DNA from: Azospira sp. I13
GTDB taxonomy: Bacteria; Pseudomonadota; Gammaproteobacteria; Burkholderiales; Rhodocyclaceae
Direction of reading: 5' to 3'
NCBI RefSeq assembly: GCF_003112695.1
Contig: NZ_BFBP01000003.1
Span: 440,391 to 504,390, forward strand
DNA: 64,000 nt
Position 1 is the stretch's first letter, and each line of letters opens with the position of its first letter. Made by a program: the position numbers and the translations under genes. The notes under the pieces are model-generated. The model saw only the letters and a list, made by a program, of their open reading frames with translations. It was not told the DNA's origin and did no database searches. This document shows positions 9,723-21,702 of the stretch, piece by piece.

Positions 9723-10619
9723 ATGCATGATTCCGCCGCTGCCGAAGCCATGATGGGCTTTGGTTTCATGGTCATAGGCGTGGGCCTGCTGATGGTCCTG
9801 GGCGTCATTGCGGCCATGGTGGTCTATCTGCTGAACCTGCAGCGCTGCCTTAATGCCACTCGCCCCGAATTCCGCCCCGATCTGCCCACCGGCCTGGTCT
9901 GGCTGATCCTGATTCCCTTCCTCGGCTTCCTGTTCTGGATTGCCGCCGTGGTCATCCTCTCCACCGCCCTGAAAAAGGAAGGGGAGGCCCGGCAGACAAC
10001 GGCCTTTGGTGACGGCGGCCTGGCCCTGGGCCTGGCTTCCTCCATCCTCGGCCTGCTCTCGGCCATTCCCTTGCTGGGCATCCTGCTCGGGCTGGCCAGT
10101 CTGGTGTGCTGGATTCTGCACTGGCTCAAGGTCTCTGCCTTCCGCCGCTTGTTGACTGGTGAAACGGCGCCGGTGCCGGCCTTCGGCGCCGTCAGGACCG
10201 CGCCCCAGAATCCGGCGGCCACCGCCACCAAGCCCCGGGAAGCGGATCCTTTTCCCGCCACCGTGCCGGCCGCTAGCCTGGATGGTGAGGCTACCCTACT
10301 GTCCCGGCCGGAGCCCCTGGCCTATTTGCGGGCCATCGCCGGGCCGCTGCAAGGCCAGGAATTTGCTGTCGGTTCCGGTGTCATGCTGGGGCGCTCCCTG
10401 GAGAGCGACATTGTGGTGGGCGATCCCCACGTCTCCAACCGCCATGCCTGGGTCGGCCCCCTGGGCGATCGGATCGTCCTGCGGGACAACAGCTCGACCA
10501 ACGGCACCTTCCACAACGACAACATGACCCAGCGGATCAGCGAGGTGGGCTTGCAGGAAGGGGATGTGGTAATTCTCGGCGACCAAGGCAAGGTCAAGTT
10601 CCAGCTGGCCTATCGCTGA
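9723..10619 (+). CDS. Membrane protein with C-terminal FHA domain
   Basis: A 298-residue protein. The N-terminal half has about three hydrophobic segments: residues about 12-38 (FMVIGVGLLMVLGVIAAM), 57-82 (LVWLILIPFLGFLFWIAAVV) and about 100-135 (GLASSILGLLSAIPLLGILL). A Pro/Ala/Thr-rich linker follows, then an FHA domain at about 200-295 with MLGRSLESDIVVGDPHVSNR and LRDNSSTNGTF, which carry the usual phosphothreonine-binding residues (GRS, SNRH, NGT). It probably displays a phosphopeptide-binding module on the cytoplasmic face. No kinase or phosphatase gene is adjacent, so the partner is unknown. The start has GGAGAATTTT upstream. A hairpin terminator at 10726 ends the transcript. Confidence 0.82.
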   Translation: MHDSAAAEAMMGFGFMVIGVGLLMVLGVIAAMVVYLLNLQRCLNATRPEFRPDLPTGLVWLILIPFLGFLFWIAAVVILSTALKKEGEARQTTAFGDGGLALGLASSILGLLSAIPLLGILLGLASLVCWILHWLKVSAFRRLLTGETAPVPAFGAVRTAPQNPAATATKPREADPFPATVPAASLDGEATLLSRPEPLAYLRAIAGPLQGQEFAVGSGVMLGRSLESDIVVGDPHVSNRHAWVGPLGDRIVLRDNSSTNGTFHNDNMTQRISEVGLQEGDVVILGDQGKVKFQLAYR

Positions 10620-10725
10620 GGCCTACCCGGCGGCTAACGTTTGGCGCGAACGGAAGTTTTGCGCCGAACGGTGCTCCGCCCTGAGGAGCGGAAGCTGGAG
10701 TGTGGAATGGGGAATGCAAAAGAAA

Positions 10726-10756
10726 AAAGGGCAGTGCTTGCGCACTGCCCTTTTTA
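10726..10756. terminator. Bidirectional terminator between FHA gene and tRNA pair
   Basis: GGGCAGTGC pairs with GCACTGCCC around a TTGC loop, with TTTTT on the plus side and AAAAAA before it, so T-rich on the minus strand too. It can end both the FHA gene (plus) and the tRNA-Cys/tRNA-Gly transcript (minus). Confidence 0.85.
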
Positions 10757-10758
10757 TC

Positions 10759-10834
10759 TGGAGCGGGAGAAGAGTCTCGAACTCTCGACCTCAACCTTGG
10801 CAAGGTTGCGCTCTACCAACTGAGCTACTCCCGC
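10759..10834 (-). tRNA. tRNA-Gly (anticodon GCC), CCA encoded
   Basis: The minus strand begins GCGGGAG at 10834 and ends CTCCCGC T CCA at 10759, pairing perfectly in the acceptor stem. The anticodon arm CAACC-TTGCCAA-GGTTG gives anticodon GCC. The D arm has AGCTCAGTTGGTAGAGC and the T loop GTTCGAG. It lies 37 bases downstream of tRNA-Cys on the same strand, so they are likely co-transcribed. Confidence 0.96.
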
Positions 10835-10871
10835 AAAAACCTTATTTCTGCCAATCCCTTGCCAGAGGGAG

Positions 10872-10945
10872 TGGAGGCGCGGGGCGGAGTCGAACCGCCC
10901 TGGAAGGATTTGCAGTCCTCTGCATAACCGCTTTGCTACCGCGCC
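10872..10945 (-). tRNA. tRNA-Cys (anticodon GCA), CCA encoded
   Basis: The minus strand begins GGCGCGG at 10945 and ends CCGCGCC T CCA at 10872. The anticodon arm GAGGA-CTGCAAA-TCCTT gives anticodon GCA. The T arm contains GGTTCGACTCC. It is the upstream member of a tRNA-Cys/tRNA-Gly pair. Confidence 0.96.
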
Positions 10946-11079
10946 ATCGAAAGAGCGCGCATTATCCACGAAGCCATCATTTGTGCAAATAGAAGAATTG
11001 CTTTCTTAAATAAAGTTTTTCTTTTAATCTTCGCCGGCCTGATAAAGGCACTGAAAAACAATCTGTTGAAGAAACGGCT

Positions 11080-11412
11080 ATGGAATTGCACGAGCGTATC
11101 AGGATTGCCCGGGAGGCCCGGGGATTGTCGAGAAAAGAGCTGGCGGCGGCTGTTGGTAAGTCGGAACAGGCGGTGCGCTGGTGGGAATCCGGCACCAATC
11201 GCCCGCGCCACGAGGTGTTGTTGAAACTGGGCGAAGTGCTGGCGTGCTCGTTTGACGGCGGGGGCGCTGCGGTCGACTGGGGCCCGCTATCGGCTGAGGA
11301 TGTGGCCCTGGCCCTGGCCATCTCCCGCCTGCCTCGGGAATACCGGGAGGCGATTGCCACTCTGGTACGCCTGGGGGGCGAGACAGCCCGGCTCACGGTT
11401 GAGCCGGGCTAG
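11080..11412 (+). CDS. XRE-family small HTH regulator
   Basis: A 110-residue protein. Residues about 4-55 form a lambda-repressor-type helix-turn-helix: IRIAREARGLSRKELAAAVG, then SEQAVRWWESGTNRPRHEVL. The C-terminal half (PLSAEDVALALAISRLPREY) is helical and not recognised. It probably represses or activates a nearby or its own promoter; the target is unknown. It stands alone between the tRNA pair and mnmC. The stop codon region contains an 11-bp perfect hairpin. Confidence 0.75.
   Translation: MELHERIRIAREARGLSRKELAAAVGKSEQAVRWWESGTNRPRHEVLLKLGEVLACSFDGGGAAVDWGPLSAEDVALALAISRLPREYREAIATLVRLGGETARLTVEPG
11385..11410. terminator. 11-bp perfect hairpin at the end of the XRE gene
   Basis: AGCCCGGCTCA (11385-11395) and TGAGCCGGGCT (11400-11410) pair perfectly around CGGT. 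The hairpin spans the last codons of the XRE gene. No T-run follows on either strand, so intrinsic termination is uncertain; it could instead protect the mRNA 3' end. Confidence 0.35.
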
Positions 11413-11635
11413 GGGCGCAGCCGGGAGTGACTGCGTGGGAGGGGCGGCTGGAGTACCTCTGCCGCGATTCCACTGCCCGGTGGCAGTGTTAGGCAGGTAC
11501 CGCGTCAAGCCCCTCGGAAATGCCGAAATTGTGTCGGTGCGCGCTCCATCCGGGAGGCTCAGGTGCTGCTTGTCATTCGGGCCGGAGGGAGTGCGCGGAT
11601 GCTGCCGCTTTTCCCTGGTGTCGCCCGATCCCGGC

Positions 11636-13594
11636 TCATTCCCCATCCCGCTCGCTGCGCCCCGGGCGCACGGGTTTGAGCAGGAAACGCCCGGGATCCA
11701 GGGCATCGGCCAGGTCGCCTTCCACCGGTAAGGGCTCGCCGGCCATCTGGCTGGCCAGGAACTCCCCGGCCCAGGCGGACCAGACAAAGCCCCGGGCGCC
11801 GAAGCCGCTGGCCAGCCACAGGCCGGGGCGGCGGGGCAGGGTGAGAAGCCGGCTGCCAGCAGCCGGCGGCGCGTTTTCCGGCAGGGCACCGAGCATGGGC
11901 AGGCGGTCTGGGGAAATCGGACGGAAACCGACCCGCCCATTCAGGTCTTCTGCCGGCAAGCCTTTGGCGAAGCCGGGCAGGATGAAATTGAGCTTGGCCA
12001 GGTTGTCACGGTGTTCTTCCAGGCGTTCCGCCTCCTCCTCGTCGCCGGCCAGGAAGGAGGCGCCGCATACCCGCAAACCATCCACCGCCGGGGTGACGTA
12101 GCCCAGCCGGCAGACCACCAGATCAAGTGGAGGCGTGGCCGCTTCCGGCAGCAGGGTGGTCTGGCCCCGGGCGCTGCGCAGCGGTAGCCAGTCGGCGCCG
12201 GCCAGGCGTTTGGCGTCGGCGGCATTGGCCAGCACCACCTGCTCCGCTTGCAGCAGCAGGCGGCCGCCGGCCCCATAGGCAGCCCAGCCGTCGGCCGTGG
12301 GCTCCAGGCGCTCCACCCGCTGGCCATAATGCTGGCGGGTGGTGGGAAAGGCCTGGAGATTGGCCTGGCACAGGCTGGGCGGCATACCCCAGCCACCGCT
12401 GGGGAAATGCCAGCCCCCCACCAGCACGCTCCAGCCGATGAGCCGGGAAGCCTCCTCCGCATCCACAAAACGAAACAGCTCAGGGGCGGCGAAAGTTTCC
12501 GCCACCTGGCGCTGGGTGGCTTCGTGGGTCTTGTCCCGGGCCAGGTGGAGGACGCCGCTGGCGCCCCAGCGTACCGGCAGCCCGGCCTCACTGAGGCTCA
12601 GCAGATGTTGCCGGGTATAGAGAAAGGCGGTGCGGGTGAGGCGGGAGAGTCGATTGTCGTCCATGCTGGGCAAGGGCCGCAGGACCCCGACCCGGTTGCC
12701 GGAGGCGCCGCAGCCGGGGCCGGGCGCCTGATCCAGCAGGCTTACCTCGAAACCCCGGGCGGCCAGCCGGTGGGCGACGGATGTGCCGGCGAAGCCGGCG
12801 CCGATGACCAACACCCGCTTGCCGCGCCGGGTGGGCTGGCGTACGCCGGGGCCCCGGTAGGCACCCTGCAGCATGTCCCGTTTGCCGGCAAAGCCCGGCA
12901 TTTTTTCGCTGACGAAACCGACGGATTGCAGGCCTTCCCGCACTGCCGCAGCCACCGTCCAGGTGGCCAGGGTGGCGCCGGCAGCGGCACAGCGGGCCAG
13001 GCCGCGGAAAATGTAAGGCGTCCACAACTCGGGGTTCTTGGCCGGGGAAAAACCGTCCAGATAGAAGGCATCCGCCGCCAGTCGCAACTGGGGCAGCAAG
13101 TCCTGGGCGTCCCCCAGGCCGAGGGTCAGGGTCAGGCGCCCGCCGGCCAGATGCAGGCGGTGGATGCCCGGCGTCAGGACGGGCCATTGGGCCTGCAGCT
13201 CCGCCGCCAGGGGCGCCAGCTCGGGGTAGTCCCGCTGCAGGGCGGCCAGGTCTTCGCGGCAGAAAGGGTGTTTTTCCAGGGAGACGAAATGCAGCTGCCG
13301 GCAGGCCTGGGGATCGGCCGCCCAGGCGGCCCAGGTGGCGAGGAAATTGAGGCCGACGCCGAAGCCGGTTTCCAGGATGGTGAAGCACTCGCGCCCCTGC
13401 CAGCGTCCGGGCAGGCCGTTGCCGGCGAGGAAGACGTACCGGGCCTGGCCCAGGGCACTGGCAGCGCTGTGATAGACATCGCCGTAGGTTTCGCAAAATG
13501 GCAGGCCCACCTCGTTACGGCAGAGGCGGGCGGGGACGATGGGGCGGTAGGCGGTGGCGTGTTCGGGCGGGCTCATGGGGGTGGATTGTCGCAT
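11636..13594 (-). CDS. mnmC: Bifunctional tRNA mnm5s2U biosynthesis protein MnmC
   Basis: A 652-residue two-domain enzyme. The N-terminal part (about 1-240) is the SAM-dependent methyltransferase domain, with ILETGFGVGLNFLATW and the DAFYLDGFSPAKNPELW motif. From about residue 258 (VLVIGAGFAGTSVAHRLA) begins the FAD-dependent oxidase domain, including GASGNRVGVLRPLPSMDDNR. It removes the carboxymethyl group from cmnm5s2U34 of certain tRNAs and then methylates the amine. Length and domain order match MnmC. The ATG at 13594 has AGGGGGG upstream; a second ATG at 13576 lacks a ribosome site. The glycine-zipper gene stops 27 bases upstream on the same strand, leaving co-transcription possible. Confidence 0.95.
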   Translation of the reverse strand: MRQSTPMSPPEHATAYRPIVPARLCRNEVGLPFCETYGDVYHSAASALGQARYVFLAGNGLPGRWQGRECFTILETGFGVGLNFLATWAAWAADPQACRQLHFVSLEKHPFCREDLAALQRDYPELAPLAAELQAQWPVLTPGIHRLHLAGGRLTLTLGLGDAQDLLPQLRLAADAFYLDGFSPAKNPELWTPYIFRGLARCAAAGATLATWTVAAAVREGLQSVGFVSEKMPGFAGKRDMLQGAYRGPGVRQPTRRGKRVLVIGAGFAGTSVAHRLAARGFEVSLLDQAPGPGCGASGNRVGVLRPLPSMDDNRLSRLTRTAFLYTRQHLLSLSEAGLPVRWGASGVLHLARDKTHEATQRQVAETFAAPELFRFVDAEEASRLIGWSVLVGGWHFPSGGWGMPPSLCQANLQAFPTTRQHYGQRVERLEPTADGWAAYGAGGRLLLQAEQVVLANAADAKRLAGADWLPLRSARGQTTLLPEAATPPLDLVVCRLGYVTPAVDGLRVCGASFLAGDEEEAERLEEHRDNLAKLNFILPGFAKGLPAEDLNGRVGFRPISPDRLPMLGALPENAPPAAGSRLLTLPRRPGLWLASGFGARGFVWSAWAGEFLASQMAGEPLPVEGDLADALDPGRFLLKPVRPGRSERDGE

Positions 13595-13621
13595 GGCCCC
13601 CCTGGCCCGTTAAGCCCGGAC

Positions 13622-14365
13622 TCAGTTGGCGCCGGTGATGAGGCCGCCGCTGACCTTGACCCGGTCACCGTTGCGCCAGACCGGCGGATTGGTTTCGGTG
13701 ATGAGCTGGGTAGTGCCGTCTTCAAAACGCACGGTGATCTGGTATTCCGTGTTGCTGCGGGCGTTCCGTTCCACCTGGTTGCCGGCGTAGGCACCACCGG
13801 CGGCGCCGAGGACGGCCATGGCGGTGCGGCCCTTGCCGCCGCCGATCTGGTTGCCCAGGATGCCGCCGAGCACGCCGCCGGCCACTGCGCCCAGGCCGGT
13901 GCCGGCACCGGGTTTCTTCACTTCCATGATGCTCTCGATGACGCCGCATTCGCGGCAGATGGCGGGCGCGGCCGGGGCCTTGGTCACCGCCTCCTCGGTG
14001 TTGGCGGGCTTGCCTGCCTCGTCCTTGGCCGGCGCCGGGTGGGCAGTCTTGGCATTTTCCTTGGCCTTGGTGCCGACCGGCGTGGCCCGACGGGCAGGTG
14101 CCGCGGGGTGGGTGGCGGCCGGGGTGGCCGGTGCGGTGGCGACGGGGGCGGCCGGGAGCGGCGCGGCGGTTGCGGGAGGTGCCAGTGTCGCTGCCGGAAC
14201 GGCTGGGGCTGTGGGGGTGGGGGCACTGGCCAGTTCCGTCGGGGCCGGGCTGCGGGACGACTGGCCAGGCATCGGCAGGAGGCCGGTGAGAACGCCAACG
14301 CCGCTCAGGCAGACGGCAATGACCGAAACGGCAGCGATTTTGATGAGGGGCTGGGTGGTATCCAT
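13622..14365 (-). CDS. Glycine-zipper 2TM-domain (SlyB/Rick_17kDa-like) protein
   Basis: A 247-residue protein with one N-terminal membrane anchor or uncleaved signal (IAAVSVIAVCLSGVGVLTGL). A long Pro/Ala-rich linker (about 35-130) follows. Next come a conserved two-cysteine motif (ICRECGVIESI) and a glycine-zipper segment with GAVAGGVLGGILGNQIGGG and LGAAGGAYAGNQVER. The C-terminal part (TVRFEDGTTQLITE) matches the usual tail of this family. Such proteins sit in the cell envelope; this one is not a lipoprotein because there is no lipobox cysteine at the signal end. Function is unknown beyond envelope integrity. Confidence 0.85.
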   Translation of the reverse strand: MDTTQPLIKIAAVSVIAVCLSGVGVLTGLLPMPGQSSRSPAPTELASAPTPTAPAVPAATLAPPATAAPLPAAPVATAPATPAATHPAAPARRATPVGTKAKENAKTAHPAPAKDEAGKPANTEEAVTKAPAAPAICRECGVIESIMEVKKPGAGTGLGAVAGGVLGGILGNQIGGGKGRTAMAVLGAAGGAYAGNQVERNARSNTEYQITVRFEDGTTQLITETNPPVWRNGDRVKVSGGLITGAN

Positions 14366-14650
14366 GATGGGACTCCGGAACGGGATGCGTGGCTACGGTG
14401 GGACAATGTCTGCTGATGGCAAGCATAACGCCGGGCCGGCGGGGGCGCTGACGCGGGAAACAGATTGTTACCGATTGCCGCCAATAGGCTACTGCTGGTT
14501 GTCGCCGGTTGCCTTCGGTTGTCTGCCGCCCCTGCGGGCATCCCCGGCTTTCCCCGGGGGCGCCAAGCCGATAAAATCCTGCCTTCATAAAAGGCGTTGC
14601 TCCGGGAACGGGGGGCGCCGCCATAATTCCATCATTGCTCAGGGGATCTC

Positions 14651-16585
14651 ATGCCTTTCCAGGCCTGTCGGTGGGCGTTGCTGTGCGTAGCCGTGGCCGG
14701 TGCTGCTGGAGTCGCCTGGGCGGATGAGGGCGAGCCCGGTTTTTCCGGGCTGGCCACCTTGTCCATCGAGGAACTCCTGCGCACCGAAGTCAGCACTGTG
14801 CTCAAGCACTCTTCGGAGTTGCTGCAGGCCCCGGCTGCCACCACGGTGCTGCGGCGGGAGGATATCCAGCGCCTCGGGGCAACGACCCTGCCCGATCTTC
14901 TGCGTACCGTGCCTGGCCTCCACGTGGCCCAGATCGACGGCAACAAGTGGGGGGTATCTTCCCGGGGCTTCAACGGCTTCTTTGGCGGCAAGCTGCTGGT
15001 GCTGATCGACGGCCGTAGCATCTACAACTCCATCTATTCTGGCGTTTTCTGGGACGCCAACGACATTTCCCTCGACGACATCGCCCGTATCGAAGTGGTG
15101 CGGGGTCCCGGTGCTGCCCTTTGGGGGGCCAATGCGGTCAATGGCGTAATCAACATCGTCACCCGCTCCGCCCATGAAACCCAGGGTGGCCAGGCCACCG
15201 TGGCGGCGGGTAACGTCGAGCGGGGTCTCGTCAATCTGCGCTGGGGCGCCACCTCGGAGCAGGGCACGGCCTGGCGGATGTACGCCCGCAGCCGCAACCG
15301 GGACGATCAGCAGGCCCTGGCCGGGCGAGGTACTGCAGACGATGCCTGGCGGGCCGACCGTATCGGCTTCCGGGCAGATAGTGCCCCCGGCAGCGAGACC
15401 TGGATGCTCAACGGTGAGGCCTACCAGGGCCATAGCGGCGGTGCTGCCAATCCCCTGTCCACCGCCAACGACATTGCTGGCCAGCATCTCCTCGGGCGCC
15501 TCAGCCAGCGTCTGGAAGGCGGCTCCCAGTTGCAGGTCCAGGGCTATATCGACCATTCCTGGCGGCGCGAAGGCTCGTCGGGCAGCGTGCTGGAGGAGAC
15601 CGTGGCCGATGTGGATCTGCAGCACTCCCTCTTTCTCACTCCGGCCCACCGTCTGACTTGGGGGGGCGGCTGGCGGCAGTACCGTTTTGACTCCGTCGGT
15701 TCGGCCAAGCTGTCCTTCAGCCCGGCTGCCTCCCAGCGCACGGTGACCAATCTCTTCGTCCAGGACGAATGGACGGTCGTGCCCGATGCCCTGCAGGTCA
15801 TTGCCGGCGCCAAGCTGGAAAAGGTGCCGGGCCATGGCGTCGCCTGGCAACCCAATCTGCGGGCGGTGTGGAACGTGGCCCCCGGCCACGCCCTGTGGGC
15901 CGGTACGGCCCGGGCAGTGCGTTCGCCCAACCAGGTGGATACGGCCATCCGCTTCACCGGCCCGGGGGTCGGGCCCCTGCCGGCCATCGGCGACCCCGGC
16001 TTCCGCCCCGAACGCCTGCACAGCCTGGAGGCGGGCTGGCGGGGCCAGTTGGCGCCGACCCTGAGCAGCGATCTGTCCCTCTACCGTAACCAGTATCGGG
16101 AACTGCAGACCATCCAGTACGACGGGGCCAGCGCCATGGTCTATGTCAATAACGCCCGGGGCCATACCCAGGGCCTGGAATGGGCCCTGGACTGGCAGGC
16201 GGCCGCCAGCTGGCAATTGCGGGGCGGCCTGACCCTGTACCGGGAGAATCTGGAATACGTGACGCCGCCCCAGGGCCCGGCCTTCATTTCCTTCCGCGGC
16301 GGCTTTCCCCAGCGCCAGCTCTTCCTGCGTTCTCTCTGGAACCTATCCCGGGACCAGCGCCTGGACCTGACCTGGCGCGCCGTGGGGGCCATGGAGGAGC
16401 GGGGCATTCCCGGCTACGGCGCCTTCGACCTGCGCTGGGCCCGCCGCCTGGACCGTCGGACCGAGGTGTCCCTGATCGGGCGCAACCTGTTCGGCCCCCG
16501 GCACCGGGAATTCGGCGACCAGCCCTTCTTCCTGGAAACGGTGATGCGACGCGAACTCTTTGCCATGCTGAGCTGGGGCTTCTGA
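14651..16585 (+). CDS. TonB-dependent outer-membrane receptor
   Basis: A 644-residue receptor. A signal peptide (ALLCVAVAGAAGVAWA) is followed by a plug domain with PAATTVLRREDIQRLG, LPDLLRTVPGLHVAQ, LVLIDGRSIYN and RIEVVRGPGAALWGANAVNG, then a beta-barrel ending in a C-terminal phenylalanine (FAMLSWGF). It would import a ligand across the outer membrane with TonB energy; the ligand is unknown. AGGGGATCTC precedes the ATG. The next gene, YfiR-like, starts one base after its stop at a GTG, and a hybrid kinase follows. The three genes therefore form one operon, suggesting that ligand perception or uptake is tied to signalling. Confidence 0.93.
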   Translation: MPFQACRWALLCVAVAGAAGVAWADEGEPGFSGLATLSIEELLRTEVSTVLKHSSELLQAPAATTVLRREDIQRLGATTLPDLLRTVPGLHVAQIDGNKWGVSSRGFNGFFGGKLLVLIDGRSIYNSIYSGVFWDANDISLDDIARIEVVRGPGAALWGANAVNGVINIVTRSAHETQGGQATVAAGNVERGLVNLRWGATSEQGTAWRMYARSRNRDDQQALAGRGTADDAWRADRIGFRADSAPGSETWMLNGEAYQGHSGGAANPLSTANDIAGQHLLGRLSQRLEGGSQLQVQGYIDHSWRREGSSGSVLEETVADVDLQHSLFLTPAHRLTWGGGWRQYRFDSVGSAKLSFSPAASQRTVTNLFVQDEWTVVPDALQVIAGAKLEKVPGHGVAWQPNLRAVWNVAPGHALWAGTARAVRSPNQVDTAIRFTGPGVGPLPAIGDPGFRPERLHSLEAGWRGQLAPTLSSDLSLYRNQYRELQTIQYDGASAMVYVNNARGHTQGLEWALDWQAAASWQLRGGLTLYRENLEYVTPPQGPAFISFRGGFPQRQLFLRSLWNLSRDQRLDLTWRAVGAMEERGIPGYGAFDLRWARRLDRRTEVSLIGRNLFGPRHREFGDQPFFLETVMRRELFAMLSWGF

Positions 16586-16586
16586 A

Positions 16587-17126
16587 GTGGGCCGGCCGGC
16601 TTTCTGCCTGTTGCTCTGGCTGTCGCTACTGGCGACGCCTGGACAGGCGGCGCCGCCTTCCGAAGCCGCGGTGAAAGCCGCCCTCGTGGCCAATCTGGCC
16701 CATTACACCGAATGGCCTGAAGCCACCTGGTCCGTCAAACACACCCTGGTTTGCGTGGCCGGCCGCGGGCCGGTGGTGGAAACCTTGCAGGGGTTCGACA
16801 GCCAGGTGCTGCTGGGCCGCCGCATCGGCGTGTCGCCCCGCAGCCGGCCGGCGGATGCCCGGGATTGCCAGGTGCTATTTCTTGGCGAAGGCAGCGGCCG
16901 GCCCCAGGGCGAATGGCTGCTGGAATGGACCCTGGGCCTGGCCGCGGCGCCCGTATTGACGGTCTGTGAGGGCGAGGACTTCGTTGCCAACGGCTGCATG
17001 GTCGGCCTGCAGCGGGAGGGCACCCAGGTGGCCTTCGACATCAATTTCAACGCCCTGCGCCGGGCCAGTCTGCGTTTGTCCTCCCACCTGCTGCGGCTGG
17101 CCCGCAACCTTTACGGGAAGCCTTGA
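16587..17126 (+). CDS. YfiR-family (DUF4154) periplasmic protein
   Basis: A 179-residue protein starting at GTG immediately after the receptor stop. A signal peptide (FCLLLWLSLLATPGQA) is followed by the family hallmarks: VKAALVANLAHYTEWPEATW, a mid segment CQVLFLGE, PVLTVCEGEDFVANGCMVGL, and the C-terminal block VAFDINFNALRRASLRLSSH. YfiR proteins are periplasmic repressors of inner-membrane c-di-GMP signalling proteins in Pseudomonas and relatives. Here the partner is probably the hybrid histidine kinase encoded next (start 17129, 2 bases after this stop). That pairing is inferred from the operon. Confidence 0.87.
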   Translation: MGRPAFCLLLWLSLLATPGQAAPPSEAAVKAALVANLAHYTEWPEATWSVKHTLVCVAGRGPVVETLQGFDSQVLLGRRIGVSPRSRPADARDCQVLFLGEGSGRPQGEWLLEWTLGLAAAPVLTVCEGEDFVANGCMVGLQREGTQVAFDINFNALRRASLRLSSHLLRLARNLYGKP

Positions 17127-17128
17127 GA

Positions 17129-19924
<2,796 letters not shown>

Positions 19925-20293
19925 TTGCCCGCTTTCGCCCGTCGTTGCTGATGGAGTTCTCTAGGGCCGCCACGTACAGACTGTGGTCGGGGGGGCGGGC
20001 TCGATGCCAGCCCCAGCACTGATGAGGCTCATGCGGTTTGTTGCTGGGGGATCAGTGCTGCCGAGGGTGCTTGCCGAGGACGCTTTCCCTGGCTGGAAAA
20101 TGGGCGAGAGCAAGTGGTTGGCGGTGGCGTTTTGCCTGCTGGCCTCAGGTATCCTCCAGGTCTTGGCAAGTTTTTGATCTTCCGGATGTTTTCTTGATGA
20201 GTCGGCGGTGTTTTTCGTGTAGATGCAGCAATGTTGGAAACATGGAATCCCCCTTTCATCCATTTTGGATCGTTGGCGCTAAAATCACATCCC
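19925..20293. other. Intergenic stretch before the PAS/GGDEF gene
   Basis: About 370 bases between the hybrid kinase stop and the PAS/GGDEF start. Small frames on both strands lack ribosome sites and family signatures. I see no terminator hairpin of note, no RNA gene and no repeat; promoter elements for the downstream gene must lie here but none is clear. Confidence 0.45.
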
Positions 20294-21352
20294 ATGACTG
20301 CCCTTCATTCTGACCGCCACCGTGAAATTCAGGCCTTGTTCGAGAACTACATCGAAATGTATGCCTCGCGGGATGACCGCCTGACGACGCACTTCAGTGA
20401 GAACTTCAGCGGCTACACCGGCAGCGGAAACTTTCTGGTCAGGAGCCGGGAAGAGTGGATCAGGATCACCCGGCAGGATTTTGCCCAGGTCACCGGGCGC
20501 ATCCGCATCGAAATGCTGGATCTCGAGTTGCAGGATATCAGCGACGACGTGGTGGTCAGCACCGCCTTCTTCCACATTCACCTACCCACCGAGAACCAGG
20601 TGCTGTCGAGCGAGGTGGCCCGCCTGGTCCTGATCTTCCGCCGCGAAGGCGAGGGCTGGAAGATCGTGCATAGCGGCATCTCCATTCCCTATCACCCGAC
20701 CCAGGATGGCGAGGTCTATCCGCTGAAAAGCCTGCGGGAGCAGAATGCTGCACTGATGGCGCTGGTCGAGGAGCGCACCCGGGCCCTGAATGAAAGCGAA
20801 TCGCTCTATCGTCAGTTGACCGAGGATACCCAGGATGTCATCTGGAAGGCGGATGCCAATCTGTGCATTGCCTACATCAGCCCTGCGGATGAGCGCCTGC
20901 GCGGCTTCAAGGCTGAGGAAGTGATCGGGCGCCACGTATTCGAGATGTTCAACGATGAAGGTATTGCCGCCGTCAAGGCGTTGATGCAGCAGCGGGCGGT
21001 TGCGGAACAATCAGGCCCGCTCCTCGGCTGCCTGACCTTCGAAGCCGAGCATCGCTGCAAGGATGGGAGCTGGCTCTGGGGGGAGGTGCAGTCGAACCCC
21101 GTTCGTGATGCGCATGGGGTGATTATTGGCTACCACGGGATTACCCGGGAGATTACACAGCGCAAGCGTCTGGAAGAGCAGGTTCAACAGCTGGCCTTTC
21201 ATGATCCGCTGACCGGGCTGGCCAATCGCCGCCTGCTGCTTGATCGTCTGACGCAAAACATCTTCTCGACCCAGCGTACCCGGCGCTATAGCGCACTGGC
21301 CTTTCTCGACCTCGATCATGTCTTATGTAATCCAATTCAGTGTTGCGTATAG
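20294..21352 (+). pseudogene. SnoaL-like/PAS/GGDEF diguanylate cyclase gene, truncated by island insertion
   Basis: The start at ATG 20294 (MTALHSDRHREIQALF) fits the first domain, a SnoaL/NTF2-like fold (residues about 5-140, ending VHSGISIPYHP). A coiled stretch leads into a PAS domain (about 165-285: QDVIWKADANLCIAYISPAD, with the PAC segment IIGYHGITREITQRKRLEEQ). A GGDEF domain then begins: LAFHDPLTGLANRRLLLDRL. After LAFLDLDH the frame turns into non-family residues and stops at 21352. The whole GGDEF core with its GG(D/E)EF active site is missing, so no cyclase activity is expected. The break at about 21319 coincides with the start of an integrase-bearing island. Confidence 0.88.
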
Positions 21353-21511
21353 CCAAGTTGCTTCTGCTGAGCGGGATTACATCAGGGGATACGGTTTTCT
21401 AGTAGCCTAAAGAGAAAAACGAACAAACCGAAAAATTCTGACTATTGTCAGCTGACACTATCGGAATGATGTGGTTATGTGGCGCCCTTCTAATAAGGCC
21501 CTGCATAGCCA

Positions 21512-21702
21512 ATGGCACATGATACCAATCCTACGTTGCGTGAAGCCCTTTTCATGTACTGCGAGCGCATCAGTATCCATAAGAAGGGCCACGCACAAGA
21601 GAAATATCGAATTAACCTATATTGTCGTTATTCCATTGCTGATCTTCCGATTCGCAATATAACGTCAGTCGATGTGGCGACATTTAGGGATGAGCGATTA
21701 GC
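21512..21702 (+). pseudogene. Tyrosine integrase, 5' fragment (split by Tn7-like element)
   Basis: ATG 21512 opens a frame encoding MAHDTNPTLREALFMYCERI and ending NITSVDVATFRDERLA just before the transposon end at 21703. This is the N-terminal SAM-like core-binding domain of a phage-type tyrosine recombinase. Inside the transposon the frame runs a few more codons to TAA at 21716-21718. Joining the end of this fragment to the sequence at 63471 restores the frame (ERLA then EINARTGRALSPATVRLDLA). No in-frame start precedes 21512 because a TAG lies two codons upstream. Confidence 0.9.
21699..21702. repeat. Left copy of target-site duplication (TAGC)
   Basis: TAGC directly abuts the left transposon terminus at 21703 and recurs directly after the right terminus at 63467-63470. 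Tn7-type elements make 5-bp duplications; here four bases are identical and the fifth differs on one side. Removing one copy restores the integrase frame. Confidence 0.75.

Noticed and set aside
12248..14416. 722-codon plus-strand frame opposite mnmC and the glycine-zipper gene
   Set aside because: It spans two real minus-strand genes and is a GC-bias artefact.
14639..16216. 525-codon minus-strand frame opposite the TonB receptor
   Set aside because: The plus strand encodes a full receptor with signal peptide, plug and C-terminal Phe; the antisense has no signature.
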